A stretch of 64,000 nucleotides of DNA from DATFDN01 sp963818885 (GCA_963818885.1 CAWFTP010000004.1:62001-126000), one strand, 5' to 3'. Shown: positions 27,167 to 37,534, counted from the stretch's first letter. Made by a program: numbers and translations. The notes: generated by a model not told the origin, from the letters alone.

Positions 27167-27269
27167 GTGGTCACCAAGTCGCCGGGACGCGCCGAGGTGG
27201 TCACCACGGCGGCGATTCCTGACGGCTTGTGGTCACCTCGCGAGGGGCGAAAAGCCCGAGGTGGTCACC
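27167..27269 (+). promoter_or_regulatory. four-copy GTGGTCACC operator-like array
   Basis: GTGGTCACC occurs at 27167-27175, 27197-27205, 27229-27237 and 27261-27269, in the same orientation, with starts 30, 32 and 32 bp apart. Copies 2 and 4 extend to an identical CCGAGGTGGTCACCACG. Copies 1 and 3 share TGTGGTCACC. The core is itself an odd-centred inverted repeat (GTGGT-C-ACCAC in two copies). The array fills the gap before the intradiol dioxygenase gene. Spacing near three helical turns would place bound proteins on one face. The regulator is unknown. Confidence 0.6.
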
Positions 27270-27325
27270 ACGACAGGGCCGCGATGGGCTATGTGTGCAC
27301 CTCGGCCGAGCTGGAGAGCACCGCG

Positions 27326-28222
27326 ATGGACGACCTGACCCCGACCACCGTCACCGACGCCGCGCTGGCGCAGATGGCGGACACATCCGATCCCAGACTG
27401 CGGGAGGTGATGGCGAGCCTGGTGCGCCATCTGCACGACTTCGCCCGCGAAGTGCGGCTGACGCCCGAGGAGTGGCTGGCGGCGATCGGCTTCCTGACCC
27501 GGGTCGGCCAGGCCTGCTCGGCGACCCGCCAGGAGTTCATCCTGCTGTCGGACGTGCTCGGCCTATCGGCGGTGGTCCAGCTGATGCACGACGAGGCGGC
27601 CGGGGAGCACGGCACCCAGAGCAGCCTGCTCGGTCCGTTCTACCGCGACGACGCGCCGGAGGTACCGCTCGGCAGCAGCCTCGCGCAGCGGGCGAAAGGG
27701 CCGGAGCTGCTGCTCTACGGGCGGGTCACCGACAATGACGGCGCGCCGGTGCCGGGCGCGCTGGTGCAGCTCTGGCAGACCGACGCCGAGGGCGAGTACG
27801 ACCTGCAGGCGAAGGACGCCGCGATGGACATGCGGGGCAACGTCCGCTGCGACGCGCAGGGGCGCTTTCACGTCCGCACGCTGGTCCCGGTCGGCTACTC
27901 GGTGCCGATGGACGGACCGGTCGGGGGACTGGTGCGGATGCAGGGCCGGCACGGCTGCCGCCCCGCCCACATCCACGTCATGATCGGCGCGCCGGGCTAC
28001 CGGGAGCTGGTGACCGCGCTCTACCTGGGCGACGATCCGCACATCGGCAGCGACACGGTGTTCGGCGTGTCCCAGGCGCTGGTGGTGCGCCCACGCGCGG
28101 GCGATCCCGACGCGCCGGTCCAGGGCATGCCGGCGATCCGCTACGACTTCCGCCTCGCCCGCGCCATGGGCGACGGCGCGGGGCGGGTCGGGGCGGATCC
28201 GAAACAGTTGGCCGCCGAGTAG
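27326..28222 (+). CDS. intradiol ring-cleavage dioxygenase, hydroxyquinol/catechol 1,2-dioxygenase type
   Basis: It is a non-haem Fe(III) enzyme that opens catechol-type rings between the hydroxyls. The 298-residue protein has the N-terminal helical dimer domain of catechol dioxygenases (about 20-100), then LLGPFYRDDAPEVP and the catalytic barrel. Iron ligands are Y158, Y191 (VPVGYSVP), H215 and H217 (RPAHIHVMI). The residues fit hydroxyquinol 1,2-dioxygenases, whose product leads via maleylacetate to 3-oxoadipate. ATG 27326 has GGAGAG ahead of it; an earlier in-frame start would read through the operator-like array. A 3-oxoacid CoA-transferase is encoded at 38232-39583. The gene ends four bases before the convergent S41 protease. 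Confidence 0.88.
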   Translation: MDDLTPTTVTDAALAQMADTSDPRLREVMASLVRHLHDFAREVRLTPEEWLAAIGFLTRVGQACSATRQEFILLSDVLGLSAVVQLMHDEAAGEHGTQSSLLGPFYRDDAPEVPLGSSLAQRAKGPELLLYGRVTDNDGAPVPGALVQLWQTDAEGEYDLQAKDAAMDMRGNVRCDAQGRFHVRTLVPVGYSVPMDGPVGGLVRMQGRHGCRPAHIHVMIGAPGYRELVTALYLGDDPHIGSDTVFGVSQALVVRPRAGDPDAPVQGMPAIRYDFRLARAMGDGAGRVGADPKQLAAE

Positions 28223-28226
28223 CAGC

Positions 28227-29772
28227 CTACCGGCTGGCGCTGGCCGTGGCGGCTTCCATGGGGGGGAGCAGTGCGGCGGCGTAGGCGGCGGGGTGGGCGA
28301 TCAGGCGCTCGGCAGTGCGCAGGTCGAGCGGGCCGCCTTCCGCCGCCGGACAGGCGTCGCGGACCGCGAGCGTCTCGGTTGGGGAAACCGGCGCGCGCAG
28401 GTCGCGCTCGCGGGCAAGGGCGGCGGCCATCGGCTGCGTGCCGGCATCGAGTGCGACGAACTGGCGCTCGAGCGCGCCCTCCCCGCGACTGGTGCAGACC
28501 TGCGGCAGCACGCCGAGGCCCTGGATCGGCCAGCCGCGCGCGGCGAGCACCCGGCTCCAGCTCAGCACCAGCTCGGCTCCCCCGGGCAGGCGGGTAATCG
28601 TCTGCACCAGCCCCTTTCCCAAGCGTCGAGCTGCCGACCACGACGCCGCGGCCGCGATCGGCGAGCGCGGCGGAGACAATCTCGGCGGCGCTTGCCGTGT
28701 AGCCGTCGACCAGCACGACGACGGGCATGCCGGGATCAAGCTCGCCATCGGTCGAGCGCCACACCCGATTGGCGGCGGGATCGCGCCCGGCGGTCACCGC
28801 GACGAGGCCGGCGGGGAGCAGCACGTCCGCGGAACCCACCGCCTCGCGCAGCAAGCCGCCGCGGTTGCCGCGCAGATCGAGCACGATGCCGTCCGGCAGG
28901 CGGCGCTCGGCATTCGCCGCTTGCAACGCCGTGGCGAGCCGCGTGGCGGTGTGCGCGGTGAAACCGCTGATCCGCACCACCAGCACGCCGCCGTCGCGGC
29001 GGGCGAACACGTTCTCCTCCGGCACGTCGGCGCGCGTCAACGTCAGGTGCTGACGGCCGTGCGGAGTCTGGACGTCGAGCGTCACCGGCGTGCCCTCGGA
29101 TCCGGCGAGCCAGGCGTCGACATCGGTGGCGCCGACGCCGCGCGTGGTGGTGCCGTCAACCGCGAGGATGCGGTCGCCCTCGCGGATGCCGCCGAGCGCG
29201 GCAGGGCCATCGGCGACGGCATGCGCGACGACGATCGTGCGCCCGCGGCGGGCGAGCGTCACGCCGATCCCGGCCTCGCCCGCGCGCTCCTCCTCGTCGG
29301 AGGCCGCCTGCACCGGCGCGAGGTAGCGCGAATAGGGGTCGAGATGGTCGAGCAGCTCGTCGAAGAAGGCGGCGATCATCGCCTCGGTGCCGTGATGGCG
29401 CAGGGTCGGCGACGCGGCCCACGCGGCGGTGCCGAGCTGGGTAGCGACGCCGGCCCACGCCGAAGGCGACTCATTCGCGGGGAGCGGTAGCTCGGCCAAG
29501 AGATGCCCCCCGACACGCAGGCGCACCGTTCCCGTCGTGTGTTCCACCGCGAGGTCGGGATCGAGCGCGGTCAGACCGTGCAGGCCCCAGAGGGTCAGCA
29601 TCGACACCGTCACCGGATCGAGCGCGCGCGGCGCGATGAAGCCAAGGCCGGCGGTGTAGACGCTGCCGGCGAGGTTCGCATCGAAGCTCGGAGCCCTGGC
29701 GGGCTGGGCCCGCGCGGGAACGGCGAGGAGGATCAGCAGCAGCAGCCCCAGGCGGCTCACGTCACAACTCAC
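28227..29772 (-). CDS. S41-family (CtpA-like) periplasmic serine protease, one-base frameshift
   Basis: A signal peptide (LGLLLLILLAVPARAQ) is followed by an S41 N-terminal region (ELLDHLDPYSRYLAP), a PDZ domain (IGVTLARRGRTIVVAHAVAD, DRILAVDG) and the protease core (LPDGIVLDLRGNRGGLLREA). The catalytic Ser lies in GYTASAAEIVS and Lys in STLGKG. At this lysine the frame shifts: GGGAAAGGGG at 28611-28614 has one G too many. Removing it gives LGKGLVQTITRLPGGAELVLSWS and an end at TAG 28227. The product is about 515 residues. The start is GTG 29772, with GTG 29760 as an alternative. The start follows the rnr stop by one base, so it is co-transcribed with rnr. Confidence 0.85.
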
Positions 29773-29773
29773 G

Positions 29774-31768
29774 TCAATCGGATCGCTTCCGACGCTTGCC
29801 GCCTCCGGATGGGCGAGGCGGCACCCCCTGCATGACGTGGAACACCAGCCCGCCGGTGATCGGCGCCGCCTCCTTCAGTCGCACTTCCACCCGCTGCCCG
29901 AGGCGGAAGACGATGCGTGTACGGCGGCCGGTCAGCGTCTGCTCGCGCTCATCGTGCCGCCAATAATCATCGGGTAGCGACGAACGCGGCACAATGCCGT
30001 TCGCGCCATTTTCCTCGACCGTGACGAAAATGCCGTAGCGCGTGACACCGGAAATCCGCGCCGTGAAAATCGCGTCAATTCGGTCCTGCATGAAGGCGGC
30101 GAGATAGCGGTCGGTGGCGTCGCGCTCGCCGGCAACGGAGCGGCGTTCGGTGGCGCTGATGTGCTCGCAGGTCGCTTCCAGATCGGCCGCCTCCTGCGTT
30201 GTCAGGCCGCCTGCGCCGAGCTTCAGCGCGTGGATCAGGCTGCGATGCACCAGCAGGTCGGCATAGCGACGGATCGGGCTGGTGAAATGCGCGTAGCGCG
30301 GCAGCGCGAGGCCGAAATGGCCGGTGTTGTCGGGCGCGTAGGCGGCCTGACTCTGGCTGCGCAGCACGACCTCGTTCACCAGCGGCGCCTGCTCGGTCCC
30401 GGCGACCTTGCGCAGCACCCGGTCGAGGTCGCGCGGTTGCACGCGATTTCCGGGCGGGAGGGAGATGTCGAGGCCGCGCAGGAAGCCGCGCAGGCTGTCG
30501 AGCTTCTCGGCCGAGGGCGGCGCGTGGACGCGATAGACGCAGGGCGCATGATGACGCTCCAGCGTTTCGGCGGCGGCGACGTTGGCGGCGATCATGAACT
30601 CCTCGATCAGCCGGTGGCTGTCGAGACGCGGTCGCGGGCGGACGGAGACGACCTTGCCGGCCGGGTCGAGCACGATCGCCCGCTCCGGCAGGTCGAGATC
30701 GAGCGTGCCGCGGCGGGTGCGCGCATCGAGCAGCGCGCGGAAGGAGGCGAAGAGCGGCGCAAGCGGTACGCGGGACTCGCCGCGATCCGTCGCCTCTTGC
30801 GCCTGCTCATAGGTCAGACGCGCAGCGCTCCTCATCAGGCCGCGCCCGAAGCGATGGCCACGCGCAGTGCCATCGGGCCCGATGCGAAGCTCCGCGAACA
30901 GGCAGCCGCGCTCCTCGTCCGGACGCAGGCTGCACCAGCCGTTCGACAGCGCCTCCGGCAGCATCGGCACGACGCGGTCCGGGAAATAGGTGCTGTTGCC
31001 GCGCTCGCGGGCAACACCGTCGAGCGCGCTGCCGGGGCGGACGTAATGGGCGACATCGGCGATCGCGACGAGCAGGCGCCAGCCGGTCCCGTCTGGCTCG
31101 GCGAACACCGCGTCGTCGAAGTCGCGCGCATCCGCCCCATCGATGGTGAGCAGCGGAACGCCGCGCAGATCCTCCCGTTCGCCGAGCGGCACTGAGCGGG
31201 CGCGGGAAGCGGCGCGTATGGCGGCGGGCGCGAAGACATGCGGAATGGCATGGGAGGCGATGGCGATCAGGCTGATGGCGCTGGCATCGCCCATGCGCCC
31301 GAGCCGCTCGACGATCCGCGCCGGCGCCGGACCATAGGCGCGCCCGCGCCGGGGCAGCGGCTGGGCAAGCACGATGTCACCCTCGGCGGCGCCGTTCTCC
31401 TCGCCGGGCGGCACGAACCACGCGGATTTGGCGCGCCGGTCGGTCGGCTCGATCCGCCGCTCGCGCCCGCCCTCGAACACGCCCAGCACCGGCGCGGATC
31501 GTTCCGGCAGGCGGCGCAGGATGGCGCCCTCGTAGCGTCCCGGACCGGCGGGCCGCAGCCGGGCGAGAACCCGCTCGCCCGGCGCCAGCGCCGGGTGGCC
31601 ACGCCCGACCGGAGCCATTAGCACCGCAGGCGGCGGGCCGGCGTCCTCCCAGGCCAACGGGTGGGCGAGCACATCGCCGTCCGGGTCGGTGCCGACGACG
31701 ACCACGACCACGACGCCGGGCAGGTCGCCGCCGCGGGCGCGTCGGCCCTCGACTCTCGGTTGCCTCAT
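29774..31768 (-). CDS. rnr: ribonuclease R (RNB-family exoribonuclease), N-terminus shorter than usual
   Basis: It degrades structured RNA from the 3' end. The 664-residue protein has cold-shock-like beta domains (GTDPDGDVLAHPLAW onward), the RNB core with the acidic metal cluster DGADARDFDDAVF, FPDRVVPMLPEALSNGWCSL and HFTSPIRRYADLLVHR. A C-terminal S1 domain (ISGVTRYGIFVTVEENGANG) precedes a basic tail (GGGKRRKRSD). Most alphaproteobacterial RNase R proteins also have an N-terminal helix-turn-helix region of roughly 70-100 residues, which is absent here. The coding sequence starts 13 bases after the M20 gene, so the missing part is not simply in another frame nearby. Confidence 0.92.
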   Translation of the reverse strand: MRQPRVEGRRARGGDLPGVVVVVVVGTDPDGDVLAHPLAWEDAGPPPAVLMAPVGRGHPALAPGERVLARLRPAGPGRYEGAILRRLPERSAPVLGVFEGGRERRIEPTDRRAKSAWFVPPGEENGAAEGDIVLAQPLPRRGRAYGPAPARIVERLGRMGDASAISLIAIASHAIPHVFAPAAIRAASRARSVPLGEREDLRGVPLLTIDGADARDFDDAVFAEPDGTGWRLLVAIADVAHYVRPGSALDGVARERGNSTYFPDRVVPMLPEALSNGWCSLRPDEERGCLFAELRIGPDGTARGHRFGRGLMRSAARLTYEQAQEATDRGESRVPLAPLFASFRALLDARTRRGTLDLDLPERAIVLDPAGKVVSVRPRPRLDSHRLIEEFMIAANVAAAETLERHHAPCVYRVHAPPSAEKLDSLRGFLRGLDISLPPGNRVQPRDLDRVLRKVAGTEQAPLVNEVVLRSQSQAAYAPDNTGHFGLALPRYAHFTSPIRRYADLLVHRSLIHALKLGAGGLTTQEAADLEATCEHISATERRSVAGERDATDRYLAAFMQDRIDAIFTARISGVTRYGIFVTVEENGANGIVPRSSLPDDYWRHDEREQTLTGRRTRIVFRLGQRVEVRLKEAAPITGGLVFHVMQGVPPRPSGGGKRRKRSD

Positions 31769-31781
31769 CCGCGCCGCGAGG

Positions 31782-32978
<1,197 letters not shown>

Positions 32979-33037
32979 GGTTCTCTCGTGCAAGGACACG
33001 GCAAGATGCCGGCCGCGCCCGCGCCCGGCAAGCCGGA

Positions 33038-33604
33038 TCAGCGCCCCCGGCAGACATGCCAGCCATGGGCGAGGTCGAGCGCGGCGAGCTGGATGCGCGG
33101 CTCGGCGTTCAGCCGCCAGCCATGGAACAGCACGACGACGCCGAGCACGACCGCGAGCAGCCAGGACAGGCGCGTGCGCGGCGGCGGATCGCCCGCGAGG
33201 CGCGCCAGGATCAGCGCCCCGGCAATCCCGATCGCGCCGCCCACCAGGACCTCCGGCACAGTGTGCACCCCGAGCAGCACGCGGGAGGCCCCGATCAGGG
33301 CGCCCCCGACCATTGCCGCGGCCAGCACCGCCCGCCAGCCCGAGGCGCGCCCGAGCGCGGCGGCGAGGCCACCCGTCACGATCGCGGCGGCGGCGGTATG
33401 ACCGCTCGGGCTGCGCAGGAGGGACGGACCGCAGGCGAAGGCCAGGAGCTTGAGGGCCAGGATCAGCCCGAAGGCGGCCCCGATTGTCACGGTCCAGGCG
33501 AGCGCGCCGCGTCGCCAGCCCAACACGGCGAGAACGACGCCAATCGCGAGGATCAGCGGCAGCACCACCGCCTGGTCGGCGAAGTTGGTCAGGAAGTCGG
33601 TCAC
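33038..33604 (-). CDS. PAP2-family membrane phosphatase
   Basis: The 188-residue protein has about five or six membrane segments. The phosphatase motifs are KLLAFACGPSLLRSPSGHT (with the catalytic His) and GASRVLLGVHTVPE. The last motif normally ends in Asp (SRxxxxxHxxxD) but here reads Glu, which may lower or change activity. It could dephosphorylate a lipid or prenyl phosphate at the inner membrane. It stands divergent from selA, 60 bp upstream of the M20 gene. Confidence 0.8.
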   Translation of the reverse strand: MTDFLTNFADQAVVLPLILAIGVVLAVLGWRRGALAWTVTIGAAFGLILALKLLAFACGPSLLRSPSGHTAAAAIVTGGLAAALGRASGWRAVLAAAMVGGALIGASRVLLGVHTVPEVLVGGAIGIAGALILARLAGDPPPRTRLSWLLAVVLGVVVLFHGWRLNAEPRIQLAALDLAHGWHVCRGR

Positions 33605-33660
33605 CGGCTCTCTTAACCCGTCCGCGCGCGCGCCGGGTTAACGCGTTTATGCTCTGCGCC

Positions 33661-35010
33661 ATGGCACGCAGTCCCCTGCCCTCGCTCGACGCCGTACTGC
33701 GCCTGCCGGCCGCGGCGGTGCTGACCGAGCGGTTCGGGCGCGCTGGCACCGTTGCCGCCCTGCGCGCCGAGCTCGCCGCGCGCCGCGCGAACGGCCGGCC
33801 GGCGCCGGCCCCTCCCGCGGTCATCCTTGACGCCGTCGCCGACGTGCTCGCGGCCCGCTTCGCTGCATCGCAGCGTCTCGTCTTCAATCTCACCGGCACG
33901 GTGCTGCACACCAATCTCGGCCGCGCCCCGCTTCCCAGGGAGGCGGCCGAGGCGGCGGCCGCGGCGATGGCGAACCCGACCAACCTCGAATTCGACCTCG
34001 AGACCGGCCGGCGCGGCGAGCGCGACGACCATGTCCGCTTTCTGCTCCGCGAGCTGACGGGCGCCGAGGATGCGACCGTCGTGAACAACAACGCCGCCGC
34101 CGTCTTGCTCGCGCTCAACACGCTCGCGCTCGACAAGGAGGTCGTGGTATCCCGCGGCGAGCTGGTCGAGATCGGCGGGTCCTTCCGCATCCCCGACATC
34201 ATGGCGCGCGCCGGGGTCCTGCTGCGCGAGGTCGGGACCACCAACCGGACCCACCCTGGGGACTTCGAGGCGGCGATCGGCCCGCGCACGGCGGCGCTGA
34301 TGCGGGTGCACCCGTCGAACTACCGCATCCAGGGCTTCACCTCCGCGGTGGCCCCGGCCCACCTCGCCGCCATCGCGCACGCCGCCAGGCTGCCGCTGAT
34401 CGACGACCTGGGCAGCGGCACCCTGGTCGACCTGACCCGGTTCGGCCTCGCGCCCGAACCGACGGTGCGGGAGGCGCTGGCGACCGCCGATCTCGTCACG
34501 TTCTCGGGAGACAAGCTGCTGGGCGGCCCGCAGGCCGGCCTGATTGTCGGCCGCGCCGACCTGATCGCGCGGCTGAACGGCAATTCGATCAAGCGGACGG
34601 TGCGGCTCGACAAAGGCCGCCTCGCCGCTCTCGAGCACGTGCTGCGACTCTATCTCGACCCGGACCGGCTCGCCGAGCGGCTGCCCGCCTTGCGGCTGCT
34701 GGCGCGACCCGCGGCCGACGTGCGCGTCGCCGCCGAGCGCCTTGCCGCGCTGCTGCGCGCGCGCTGGCCCGATCGGCCGGTCGCGGTGGAGAAATGCCAG
34801 GGTCAGGTCGGGTCCGGCGCCCTGCCGCTCGCGACCCTGCCGTCCTTCGCCGCGACCCTCGGCGGCGGCGGGCTCGGTGCGCTGGCGGCGTCGTTGCGGG
34901 CGCTGCCGCGCCCCGTGATCGGGCGCATCGCCGATGGCCGAATCTGGTTCGATTGCCGTTGTTTGGAGGCGGATGACGAGGCGACCCTGGTGGCGCAGCT
35001 TCAATCCTGA
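33661..35010 (+). CDS. selA: L-seryl-tRNA(Sec) selenium transferase
   Basis: This PLP enzyme turns Ser-tRNA(Sec) into selenocysteinyl-tRNA(Sec). The 449-residue protein from ATG 33661 has a helical N-terminal domain, NLTGTVLHTNLGRAPLP, VVNNNAAAVLLALNTLA and RGELVEIGGSFRIPDIM. The PLP-binding lysine is K285 in FSGDKLLGGPQAG. ATG 33649 is an alternative start. The tRNA(Sec) gene follows only 13 bases later. No selB is found in the window, so it must be elsewhere if the pathway is complete. Confidence 0.95.
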   Translation: MARSPLPSLDAVLRLPAAAVLTERFGRAGTVAALRAELAARRANGRPAPAPPAVILDAVADVLAARFAASQRLVFNLTGTVLHTNLGRAPLPREAAEAAAAAMANPTNLEFDLETGRRGERDDHVRFLLRELTGAEDATVVNNNAAAVLLALNTLALDKEVVVSRGELVEIGGSFRIPDIMARAGVLLREVGTTNRTHPGDFEAAIGPRTAALMRVHPSNYRIQGFTSAVAPAHLAAIAHAARLPLIDDLGSGTLVDLTRFGLAPEPTVREALATADLVTFSGDKLLGGPQAGLIVGRADLIARLNGNSIKRTVRLDKGRLAALEHVLRLYLDPDRLAERLPALRLLARPAADVRVAAERLAALLRARWPDRPVAVEKCQGQVGSGALPLATLPSFAATLGGGGLGALAASLRALPRPVIGRIADGRIWFDCRCLEADDEATLVAQLQS

Positions 35011-35023
35011 GAGAACGTCGGGC

Positions 35024-35117
35024 GGAGGAGGAGCGGTCCCGGTGGGCCGGCCGGACTTCAAACCCGGTTGGGGCCGCCGCGCGGTCCCGGGCAGGTTCGA
35101 ACTCCTGCCCTCTTCCG
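35024..35117 (+). tRNA. selC: tRNA-Sec (anticodon TCA)
   Basis: An 8-bp acceptor stem (35024-35031 with 35109-35116), a 6-bp D stem with loop CGGT (35034-35049), and the anticodon loop CTTCAAA with TCA at 35058-35060 are all visible. A long variable arm (GGGGCCGC/GCGGTCCC) follows. These are the marks of bacterial tRNA(Sec). Two oddities stand out. The anticodon stem closes with an A-C mismatch. The T loop reads TTCGAACT, eight bases where seven (TTCGACT) are expected. The extra A at 35100-35101 would remove a GACTC (GANTC) site. CCA is not encoded. Confidence 0.93.
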
Positions 35118-35310
35118 CCGCTCCTCACGAGCCTGTGGCCGGCTTGCCTAGCCCTGTGGCTCCGCCGCAACAGCGTCCTCCAAACCTTTGCGGGCCCCCT
35201 CGTTTTATTTCGCGCACGCCGTTATGGTCGTAATCAGCAAGCGGGCGGTGCCTGTTGCGCCATACAGAGACCCGTGCCCGCCGGCGCGGAACAACGAGGA
35301 GAGAACGGAT

Positions 35311-36402
35311 ATGAAGCTTCGGAGTACGCTCCTGGCTGCCACCGTGCTGGCATTGCCGATGGCTGCCCACGCTCAGTTTGCCATGCCGAACCTCAGCGGG
35401 TTCTATGTCGGCGCGGGTGTGGGCGCGAACCTGCTGCAGGACCAGAACGTCCAGTCCGCCGCGGGCAATAACCAGGACACCGGAACGAGTTTGCGGGCAT
35501 CGGTCGGCCCTGTTGCCCTCGGCTACCTCGGTTATGAACTCGGCAACGGGCTTAGCCTCCAGCTCGAAGGCGACTACCGCAACAACAAGTTCACCTCGGT
35601 GCGTGGCGGCCCGCCACTGGCGGCTGGCGGGCACGAAGTGAAATACGGCCCGATGGTCAACGTCTTGTTTGACCTCTCGCCGTACATCCAAGCCCCCGTC
35701 GCTCCCTATATCGGCGTCGGCGCCGGCTATCAGTGGGACCACCTGCAAAACCTCAGGGTCTACTCCGACGCGGGCGGACCGGTCCTGAACTCGAACTCCA
35801 CCCAGGGCGCCTTCGCCTATCAGGCGATCCTCGGTGCGGCGGTGCCTATCACCACCACCGGCCTCGCGCTCACCGTGGAATACCGCTTCATGGGTCAGCT
35901 GGCGCGCAACTTTAACGCGGCCGTGACTCCCGCCGGCGGCGGTCAGCCGATCGTTGGCAAGTTCAGGCTCGGGAACGAGTTCAACCACGCGGTGCTGGTC
36001 GGCTTCCGCTACACCTTCGGCGTCGCCCCGCCGCCGCCGCCGGCCCCGGTCGCCGCCCCGGCTCCCGCTCCGGCCCGGTCCTATCTCGTGTTCTTCGATT
36101 GGGACAAGGCGACGCTCACCGACCGCGCGCGGCAGATCATCCGCGAGGCGGCGCAGAACTCGACCCGCGTGCAGTACACGCAGATCGAGGTCAACGGCTA
36201 CACCGACACGTCGGGCACGCCGAAATACAACATGGGGCTGTCGATCCGCCGCGCCGAGAACGTCGCCGCCGAGCTGGTGCGCGACGGCGTGCCTCGGAAC
36301 GTCATCGCGATCCGCGGCTTCGGCGAGACGCATCTGCTCGTGCCCACTGGCCCGGGCGTGCGCGAGCCGCAGAACCGTCGCGTCGAAATCATCATCCGCT
36401 GA
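35311..36402 (+). CDS. OmpA-family outer membrane protein, copy 1
   Basis: The 363-residue protein has a signal peptide ending at AHAQ. An N-terminal 8-strand beta barrel follows (SGFYVGAGVGANLLQDQ, LQLEGDYRNNKF, YIGVGAGYQWDHLQ, ending with aromatic strand termini). A Pro/Ala linker and a C-terminal OmpA peptidoglycan-binding domain complete it (YLVFFDWDKATLTDRARQII, VNGYTDTSG, RRAENVAAELVRDG, NRRVEI). ATG 35311 is preceded by GAGGAGAG. A strong terminator follows. The next gene is a paralogue with an almost identical C-terminal half, so the pair arose by duplication. Confidence 0.93.
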   Translation: MKLRSTLLAATVLALPMAAHAQFAMPNLSGFYVGAGVGANLLQDQNVQSAAGNNQDTGTSLRASVGPVALGYLGYELGNGLSLQLEGDYRNNKFTSVRGGPPLAAGGHEVKYGPMVNVLFDLSPYIQAPVAPYIGVGAGYQWDHLQNLRVYSDAGGPVLNSNSTQGAFAYQAILGAAVPITTTGLALTVEYRFMGQLARNFNAAVTPAGGGQPIVGKFRLGNEFNHAVLVGFRYTFGVAPPPPPAPVAAPAPAPARSYLVFFDWDKATLTDRARQIIREAAQNSTRVQYTQIEVNGYTDTSGTPKYNMGLSIRRAENVAAELVRDGVPRNVIAIRGFGETHLLVPTGPGVREPQNRRVEIIIR

Positions 36403-36430
36403 TTATCGACACCACGGCGACAACGAGGGG

Positions 36431-36454
36431 ACGGGGCGCCGCAAGGCGCCCCGT
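36431..36454 (+). terminator. rho-independent-like terminator between the OmpA genes
   Basis: ACGGGGCGCC and GGCGCCCCGT form a perfect 10-bp stem with a GCAA tetraloop, followed by TTCCATTT. It lies about 30 bases after the first OmpA stop. Confidence 0.75.
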
Positions 36455-36481
36455 TTCCATTTGACCGCCCGGAGACCGACC

Positions 36482-37534
36482 ATGATGCGCCTCACTGCCG
36501 CCGCTCTCTTCGTCCTCCTTCTAGCGGCGCCACGCCTTGCCTCGGCCCAGCCGATCGAGGGGATCTATGCCGCCGCCGGCGCTGGGCTCAATATCCCGCA
36601 GCGGGTGCACGCGACGGTAGTTGCGCCGGGTTTCAGCAGTGGCGATCTGAAGCTTGAGCAGAACATCGGCTTCGACCTCAACGGCAGCGTCGGCTACGCG
36701 CTCGGCAACGGCATGCGCTTCGAGGTCGAGGGCGACTACCTGCGCAACGGGGTCAACGCGCCCGAGGGCCCGGGCAACGGGCACGTCCGCACCTACGGCG
36801 TGATGGCGAACGCGCTTTACGACTTCGACATCCGCAGCCGCTACGTCTTCCCCTATCTCGGCGTCGGTGCCGGCTACATGTGGACCCGGCTCGACAATGC
36901 CGGCCTCGTCCTGCCGGGCTACGGCACCCAAGCGGTGTTCGACGATGTCGGCTCCGGCAAGTTCGCCTGGCAGGTCATCGCCGGCCTCGCCTTCCCGGTC
37001 CCCGGCATGCCCGGCCTGTCGTTGACCGCGCAGTACCGGCTGCTCGACGTGACCGCGGGGCAGAAATTTACGGCCGGCGCCGCTTCGCTCGAGCTCGGCC
37101 CGCAATTCGTGCACACGATCTCGTTCGGCGTACGCTATGCGTTCAACGTCGCGCCCCCGTCGTCGCCGGCGCCCGCGCCGGTCGCAGCACCCGCGCCGGC
37201 ACCGGCGCGCTCCTATCTGGTGTTCTTCGACTGGGACAAGGCGACGCTGACCGATCGGGCGCGGCAGATCATCCGCGAGGCGGCGCAGGCATCGACCCAT
37301 GTCACCTACACGCAGATTCGCGTCAACGGCTACACCGATACCTCAGGCGGCGCCGCCTATAACCAAGGTCTGTCGCTGCGCCGGGCGCAGAACGTCGCCG
37401 CCGAGCTGGTGCGCGACGGCGTGCCGCGCGCTGCGATCGCGATCCGCGGCTACGGCGAGACGCACCTGCTGGTGCCGACCGGCCCGGGCGTGCGGGAGCC
37501 GCAGAACCGCCGGGTCGAGATCATCATCGGGTAG
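36482..37534 (+). CDS. OmpA-family outer membrane protein, copy 2
   Basis: The 350-residue paralogue of the preceding gene begins MMRLTAAALFVLLLAAPRLAS, a signal peptide. The barrel has diverged (EGIYAAAGAGLNIPQRVHA, FEVEGDYLRNGVNA, YLGVGAGYMWTRLD). The C-terminal peptidoglycan-binding domain remains nearly identical to copy 1 (YLVFFDWDKATLTDRARQII, NGYTDTSGG). The stop overlaps the 3' end of the convergent GST gene by 11 bases. The two barrels could meet different surface roles while sharing wall anchoring. Confidence 0.92.
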   Translation: MMRLTAAALFVLLLAAPRLASAQPIEGIYAAAGAGLNIPQRVHATVVAPGFSSGDLKLEQNIGFDLNGSVGYALGNGMRFEVEGDYLRNGVNAPEGPGNGHVRTYGVMANALYDFDIRSRYVFPYLGVGAGYMWTRLDNAGLVLPGYGTQAVFDDVGSGKFAWQVIAGLAFPVPGMPGLSLTAQYRLLDVTAGQKFTAGAASLELGPQFVHTISFGVRYAFNVAPPSSPAPAPVAAPAPAPARSYLVFFDWDKATLTDRARQIIREAAQASTHVTYTQIRVNGYTDTSGGAAYNQGLSLRRAQNVAAELVRDGVPRAAIAIRGYGETHLLVPTGPGVREPQNRRVEIIIG

